A stretch of DNA of 64,000 nucleotides, taken from NCBI GenBank assembly GCA_037126765.1, contig JBBCBC010000017.1, forward strand, positions 25,287,916-25,351,915. Direction: 5' to 3'. Of the stretch, positions 58,386 through 64,000 are shown piece by piece. The DNA is from Stenogyne calaminthoides. Lineage: Eukaryota > Streptophyta > Magnoliopsida > Lamiales > Lamiaceae. Made by a program: the position numbers and the translations under genes. How positions within the stretch are numbered: the first letter of the stretch is position 1; the number at the start of each line of letters is the position of its first letter. The notes beneath the pieces are model-generated. The model saw only the letters and a list, made by a program, of their open reading frames with translations, was not told the origin of the DNA and ran no database searches.

Positions 58386-61300
58386 TCAGTTTGCTTCATT
58401 CTCAACTTTATCAGCAGGCACCTCCAGGTCGAACATTCTGAAAAATCTTTTCTTCAGCTCATTTCTCTCCTTAATGATATCCTGATTTGTTTCTGTTAGA
58501 CCAACCCACCCGACATATCTTGAGCAATCTCTTGAGTAATGGCCTTCTCTTTCACCAAGCCATTACCAAGTCTTGGAGGAGGATAGGAATATGGACCAGG
58601 GGCTACTATCTGTACCTCTCCTTCATCCGCAAGGTTAATCCAAATTTCATAGATACTTTGGATAGAAGGTTAGGAGATATTCAATGAATGCTTCATTCTG
58701 ATCTGAGCTTTCCCCTCTCCATTCCCTGAGAACATCATAATTGAACTAGAAGGTTCTCTTGACTTCTTCCCACATATCATTGAGTTTGATAGGCATCCAT
58801 TTATCAACGTGGGGCCACTTTAGTGCTTTTGATGTTCCTTTCCTCTTGCTCGCAAACTTCCTGAATTCACTCCTTCGCTTCTGCTCTTCGTCTATCTTCT
58901 TTCTGATCACAGACGCTCCTGAGACCGAAGCAACAACTTTCTTAGCTTGTTCTATTTGGATTGTCTTCAGAGCATCTCTCGCGTTGAAGACTTTCTTCTG
59001 AGGTTGAGACTCAGATTCTTCAACATCTACATCATCCAGAATCAGTTTTCTCTGGATTGACTTAGAAGCCTTCGCACGCTTGCTTACTGGTTGAACAACG
59101 CCCAAGGCTTTCCTCTTCATAAAGCGATTCAAAGGCGGCCGGCTTGTTCCAACCTTTGCTCTAGTACTCAGTTTCTCTCTTGCAACATCAAGCATGGTTT
59201 ACTCAGAAACTCGAGTGTAGATAGGCTTCTCCACTTGAGCGAACTTCAACTTCTCAGTAGCTTCGACTTCTCTTAAGGCTCTGGCTAGATTATACATTTC
59301 AGCATCTTTCTGAGCCTTCTTCTCCAAAGTATGTGCCATGAACTTCCAGAGGTCTTCACCTTCCTTTTCCCCCTTCTTGGCACCGTAATTTGGAAGAAGT
59401 CTGGAGAGTGCTGTGTCCATGTGATATTGTTCTTTGCTCACACAGTGAACCTCTCCTGCTATCTGATCTTGTTCATCTTCCAGCCTCCTTAGATGGTTCT
59501 TGGCCACAGAAAATTCTTCAGATAAGTGGGCAAATTGGCCAGAGAGAGCCTCCTTAAGCATCTCTGTCATCTTGGTCATGAGCACTGAGCTCATTTCCTC
59601 AACAGCAGATTTTATCATTACATCATTCCTCTCTGCCAATTTCACCTCTAGAAATGCATTGACTCTGGTGCTTCTGTTTCATTTTAAGGAACGAGCTCAG
59701 CCTTGACTCCCTCCAGCTTTTCATTTAGCTTATCTTCCATGGAGGTCATCTGTGAGGTCAGAGTGTTTTGGATTAGCACCAGCTCTGAAGAGTGACTAAG
59801 ACCTTCCATCTGTTGAGCTTGATTGGCCAATGTTTCTTCCATCTGAGCAATCTTGATCATCATTGGCTCAACCTTCTCAAGTTTCTCCATCAAGGGAGTG
59901 AGATCAATCTCAGGAACCTTTTGCACCTTCATCTTTGTTTGATCATCCCGAAGTTCTGACTTCATCCCGAGCTCCAGGTCTCCAACCGAGCCTCGATCAT
60001 TTATCGAACAATTCAGAATTAAAGATAGAACTTTCAGTAACTTTGGCATAATTATTAATAGTGCCAAAATGTACCAGAAGAGTGCTAGCTTCAATCTGAG
60101 GTTGACCAATTCGGGTTGATCGAAAATGTAAGTCTCCTTTTCCATCCGAGACCCGATCCTCAACATCTCCTATTGGTCCCCATCTCCATCTTGAGATTTG
60201 TCTCAACCCAAGAAATTTTTCTTTCAAATAACTTCCTCCGAACCACTCATCAAAATCGGAGTTTTTCATCCCGAGCTTTGTCATTCAACCCCGAGAAGTC
60301 GGTCGAAAAAGTCATCTCCTCATTCCACCCGTCTTCCCCTCTGAAAGCAATATCAAGCATCTCGGGAAGAGTCGATTGAGGATGAACACAGTTGTCCTTA
60401 ATCGAAGAAAACATCTTGGATCGGGGTATGAGCTGAGCTCGAGGAATCAAGAATGAACCGTTCCCCCTTGCTCCTCCACTTTCGCCTTCTTCACCTCGCC
60501 CTTCTTCCATCTCGGGCTCTCGTTCGTTCGATTGAAAACCTGGCGAGGATCAAGAAGTAGATCACTCGAGGGAGCTCATCAAGAATATTACTCGCTCGAG
60601 TCTCAAAGAATCTCGAAGGTTGTGCGAACAGTCCTCGGTTGCATCCGGAGTGGGTTACGGTCTGGTGACACTTCCTCGATTAGTTACGAAGTTGACTCTT
60701 CTTGTATGCAGTAGCCAAGCACATTTTCAGTAGGAATCTCTGAGGCCTGAGTTCCTTTGAAAATTTCTTGAGAAATTTTATCTGAACTTAGAGATGTCTC
60801 AAGCACCTCAGAGAAGACATGCTCCTCAGTCTGTTCTTGTGCCTTTGAGATAACCTGAGCCAAAACTTGCAATGGCGAACTCTGAGCGGTTTGGCCCTCA
60901 GGTTGAATCTCCTCAGAATCACTACCACCTTCATCAGTGAGAACCACCAATCTTCTTCGCTTTGGGGCAACGTTCTTCTGCTTCATTATTTTTGCTCCCT
61001 GCTCCATCTTTGCCTCCAACAAAACCTTCCCCCTGGTTTGTTGAGTCTCTTTTTCAGACGCAACTGGTGATTCTACCTTCTTTTCTCTCTTCCCCGATGG
61101 CACGCTTTTGCAAAAGAATGGGCTTAAAGAGAATTTTGGACTTAGGGAACGGGGTCGAATTGGCGAAGATATCCTCCTCCTCTCTGCACATCTCCAAAAT
61201 ATAAGCAATTTTGGTGGCATGGTGGATCTTGCCTTTTATTGAGATCGCCCCGTCAACCTTCTTCAAAACTTTGGTGCTGCTTTCACTCACCGTCCCGAAT

Positions 61301-61894
61301 CAAAAATTTCACCCGATTGAAGTTTGTGGTGGGTGAGGCCTCTATCGCCGCCATCAATCTGAGCTTCGGGGTACTGATCTGCTCAAAACTCCCCACAAGA
61401 CTCATGATGCTCTTTCTCACAATATCCATCAAAACACGATATTGTGGCTTCAAGTGCCTCTTATGCAATGTCGCCTCAAATTTAACAGGATTCTCAGCAA
61501 TCCTATCTAAGTACTCCTGCTCTCTACCCGACATATACATCGTAGGATCCTCTCCTCTATCACAGAGCTCAAAAACATCATTCATATTTTTCTGAACTAT
61601 ATACAGATCCCTCTCAAAATCGATGTATTTGGACGACTGCTCTAAATGTGATACAGTAATCTTAGAATGAATACAGCCCTCTTCATCTATCTTCAAGTTA
61701 TAGATGAATTCGATTACCTCTTTCGCAAACTCCTGGTCTGGTCGGCTTGCGACTAGTTGGGTGAGTTTAGCCAGTCGAATCATATGCAGAGCCTCCTCTT
61801 CTGGCTTTGAGTTGGTTGTGCTTTCGAGTGAGACAACGAACTCGTACCAAGGCTTGTTGGTTTTGGCTAATCTCTCGAACAATGTTGGGGCCAT
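58386..61894 (-). pseudogene. Accessory (third) ORF of element 4, frameshifted
   Basis: It starts MAPTLFERLAKTNKPWYEFV at 61894 and ends EVPADKVENEAN at TGA 58386-58388. The N-terminal domain is intact and open for about 200 residues (61894-61283), the best copy of it: YIDFERDLYIVQKNMNDVFE, GREQEYLDRI and EQISTPKLRLMAAIE are visible. Then come a Glu/Gln-rich linker (61220-60684), a badly disrupted 60660-59940 stretch, coiled coil (59930-59270), bipartite basic motif KRKAL...SKRAKASK (59130-59060), and the C-terminal block (58810-58560). No signal peptide or membrane span. The disrupted centre coincides with a patch of CTG/CAG-type discrepancies, so the true protein may be intact or nearly so. 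Confidence 0.83.
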
Positions 61895-62019
61895 TTTAGA
61901 TATTGATTGAAGAAATGAAGCTTTAGTGTTTGGAGATTTCTGGGCAAAGGGATTTTTAATTGCAGAGGTTTTGGGAACTAAGGGTTTGATAAAATTTTGG
62001 CTTGAATGGCTTATTGGGG

Positions 62020-62027
62020 TATAAATA
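62020..62027 (-). promoter_or_regulatory. Putative internal TATA box of the accessory ORF, element 4
   Basis: TATTTATA on the minus strand, 133 bp upstream of the ATG at 61894. The block farther upstream (62070-62130) shares GGCGGCTTACTTTTC, GATTAATC and ATTAATCTCAATCGTTG with the other elements. Confidence 0.55.
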
Positions 62028-62528
62028 GCTTCGAAATCATGGGGAATCGCGTTGGTTAGGTGAAAAACAACGATTGAGATTAATCTCCGATTAATCGGGT
62101 ATACGAACCGACGATCTCTGAAAAGTAAGCCGCCAAAACATCCTCATTGGTCATTAATGTAACAGAGCATTAAATGACTGTTGACCTTCTTCGGAATTTA
62201 AAATGATCCCGCCCAAAAACATTCCTCAGGTGTTTTGTATTTATTGCGAATGATTACTGAGCTTCACTTAAGCAATAAATGAGTCGCATGAGTCATTACT
62301 TCTTCAGACTAATTTCCCTCTATCAGTCTTACTGAGTACTGACCTTGATAAAATGTCAGTATAATACTGAGTACTGAATTGATTCAGTGTGCTACTGAGT
62401 ACTGACCTTCAGTAAATCTGAGTTTCCCTGAGACTCAGTTTAGTATTTCCATTTTATCCTGAGCTTCTCAGTAGAATTCTGAGAAAACTTCATGCATCTG
62501 AAAATCTTCAATTTTCCAGATTTTTACT
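62028..62528 (-). other. Spacer between RNase H and the accessory ORF, element 4
   Basis: No open frame. The half nearer pol is rich in ACTCAGTA words; the half nearer the ORF holds the conserved putative promoter block. This is the cleanest copy of a spacer also present at 9417-9985 and 33904-34386. Confidence 0.6.
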
Positions 62529-64000
62529 CTATACACCTGGTTCTAACATCCCTAATTCAACTGAAAGTTCCTGAAATCTTGATTCCGCCAAAGGTTTAGT
62601 CAAGATATCAGCTCTCTGCTTATCAGTATGAATTTTCTCCATCCTTATGTCCTTCTTCTCGACATGATCTCTGATGAAGTGATGTCTGATATCCACATGC
62701 TTACATCTGGTGTGCAATACCGGATTTTGTGAAATAGCAATGGCACTATTATTGTCACAAAATATTGGTACTTCATTGGCTACAACTTTATAATCCCTTA
62801 ATTGTTGTCTGAGCCAAAGAATCTGAGCACAGCAGCTTCCTGCAGCCATGTATTCAGCTTCAGTAGTACTGGTTGCTACTGAGGTCTGTTTCTTCGAAAA
62901 CCAAGATATCAGCTTACTTCCTAGAAATTGACAAGTTCCTGAAGTGGACTTCCTGTCAATTCTGCAACCTCCATAATCAGCATCTGAGTAACCAGTTAAT
63001 TCAAGGTTATCATCAGCTGGATACCATAATCCTCTATTCATTGTGCCCTTAAGATACTTCTGTATCTTTTTGGCAGCCTCCATGTGACTAGTCTTAGGAT
63101 TAGCTTGGTATCTTGCACATATCCCAACAACAAATATTATATCCGGCCTGCTTGCTGTGAGATAGAGCAATGATCCAATGATTCCTCTATAATCAGTTTG
63201 ACTTACTGATTTGCCTTCAGAATCAGGATCCATTTTGTAGTTAGTATTCATGGGAATCCTAACTGCATTGCAATTTTGTACACCATATTTGGCAATCAGA
63301 TCTCTGGTGTACTTTGCCTGGTTGATGAAGATTCATTCCTTTGATTGTTTCACTTGAAGACCTAGAAAGAAATTCATCTCTCCCATCATTGACATCTCAA
63401 ACTTGCCTTTCATCAGTGTTGAAAACTTTTCACACAACTGAAGGTTTGGAGATCCAAAAATGATGTCATCAACATATATCTGAACCAATAAGATATCTTC
63501 CCCATCTTCTATCCTGAATAGAGTTCTATCAACAGTTCCTTTGACAAAACCATGGTCAGTAAGAAACTGAGAAAGAGTATCATACCATGCTCTGGGTGCT
63601 TGTTTGAGACCATACAAAGCTTTTCTGAGCCTGTAAACTTGGTCATTCTGTTTGAAACCAGGAGGTTGTTCCACATAAACCTCTTCTTTAAGCACACCCT
63701 TCAGAAATGCACTTTTCACATCCATTTGATAGACTGTGAACTTTATGTGGGCAGGATATGCAAGAAACAATCTGATGGCTTCTAGTCTTGCAACAGGTGC
63801 AAAGGTTTCATCATAATCCAAGCCTTCTTCTTGGGAATAACCTTGTGCAACTAGCCTTGCCTTGTTTCTCACAATGTTGTTGTTTTCATCTATTTTATTC
63901 TTGAAAACCCACTTGGTTCCAATGACATTGTGCCTTTCTGGTCTATCTACTAGCTCCCATACTTCATTCCTTGAGAATTGATTCAGCTCATCTTGCATAG
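62529..64000 (-). pseudogene. pol: Copia pol of element 4: RT and RNase H, one nonsense codon, runs off the window
   Basis: Minus strand, entering at the window end. RT (63998-63336) shows WELVDRPERHNVIGTKWVFK, ARLVAQGYSQEEGLDYDETF, QMDVKSAFLKG, YGLKQAPRAWY and the catalytic YVDDIIFGSPN. RNase H (to 62529) shows YSDADYGGCRIDRKSTSG, TTEAEYMAA and DNNSAIAI, with the Asp/Glu residues in place, then the HHFIRDHVEKKDI region and a TAG stop. One TGA (63333-63335) stands where elements 1 and 2 have a Gly codon. Both sides are in the same frame, so a single substitution interrupts an otherwise open region. This is the best-preserved RT in the window. Confidence 0.93.

Larger units (their letters stand above)
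53835..64000 (-). mobile_element. Tandem copia chimera (elements 3 and 4 sharing an LTR)
   Basis: On the minus strand the order is pol, accessory ORF, polypurine tract, LTR, primer-binding site, gag, truncated LTR. No target duplication separates the bodies at the central LTR. This is the arrangement left by unequal LTR recombination or by ectopic joining of two copies. The left body then lost everything from mid-gag to mid-LTR. Confidence 0.85.

Overview
This window is heterochromatic repeat DNA from a flowering plant, most likely a eudicot. I see no ordinary host gene, tRNA, rRNA or CRISPR array. The plant assignment rests on Ty1/copia elements with a TGGTATCAGAGC (initiator-Met tRNA) primer-binding site, a Stowaway-type MITE with TA target duplications, and plant-type LINE ORF1 and RNase H remnants. 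The species cannot be named from the sequence.

The main component is one lineage of very large copia elements resembling the SIRE/Maximus type (about 2 kb LTRs, about 780-codon gag, about 13.6 kb in total). Three LTR subfamilies occur. A runs TGTTGGGAGATG...GGGACCAACA, B runs TGTTGGGATATT...GGGACCATCA, and C runs TGTTGGGAAATT...GGGACCTACA. Layout: (1) 1-3445, a minus-strand B-like LTR split by a solo A LTR (TSD TAGCC). (2) About 3985-15256, plus-strand element 1. It has a full gag, a large pol deletion, an accessory ORF carrying a solo B LTR (TSD TGGTT), and a truncated 3' LTR. (3) 15257-22206, AT-rich DNA with MITE-like inverted repeats, a Stowaway MITE and a broken LINE ORF1. (4) 22207-26170, a minus-strand solo A LTR (TSD CTAAA) that itself contains a plus-strand solo A LTR (TSD AAGAG). 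(5) 26974-40602, element 2, a full-length plus-strand A element (TSD TTTTC) inserted into what looks like the LTR of an older minus-strand copia, whose RT remnant lies at 41511-42958. (6) 43.1-51.2 kb, old fragments including a LINE RNase H region. (7) 51288-53834, the 5' end of a C element. (8) 53835-64000, a minus-strand tandem chimera in which one LTR serves two element bodies.

Every A element with its 3' half present carries a third coding region of about 1,200 codons between RNase H and the 3' LTR. It has a conserved N-terminal domain, a long coiled coil, a conserved bipartite nuclear-localisation-type basic motif and a conserved C-terminal domain. I see no signal peptide or membrane segment. 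A TATA-like box lies 132-135 bp upstream of its ATG in all three copies. I think this unit, a nuclear coiled-coil protein with its own internal promoter inside a copia element, is the best candidate for a previously undescribed system here.

One caution affects every reading frame. Differences between copies cluster in patches and fall mostly at CTG/CAG trinucleotides (CTGA to CCGA, TCAG to TCGA or TCG). That pattern is more like systematic long-read base-calling error at CHG-methylated sites than like evolution. Many of the apparent frameshifts may therefore be artefacts.
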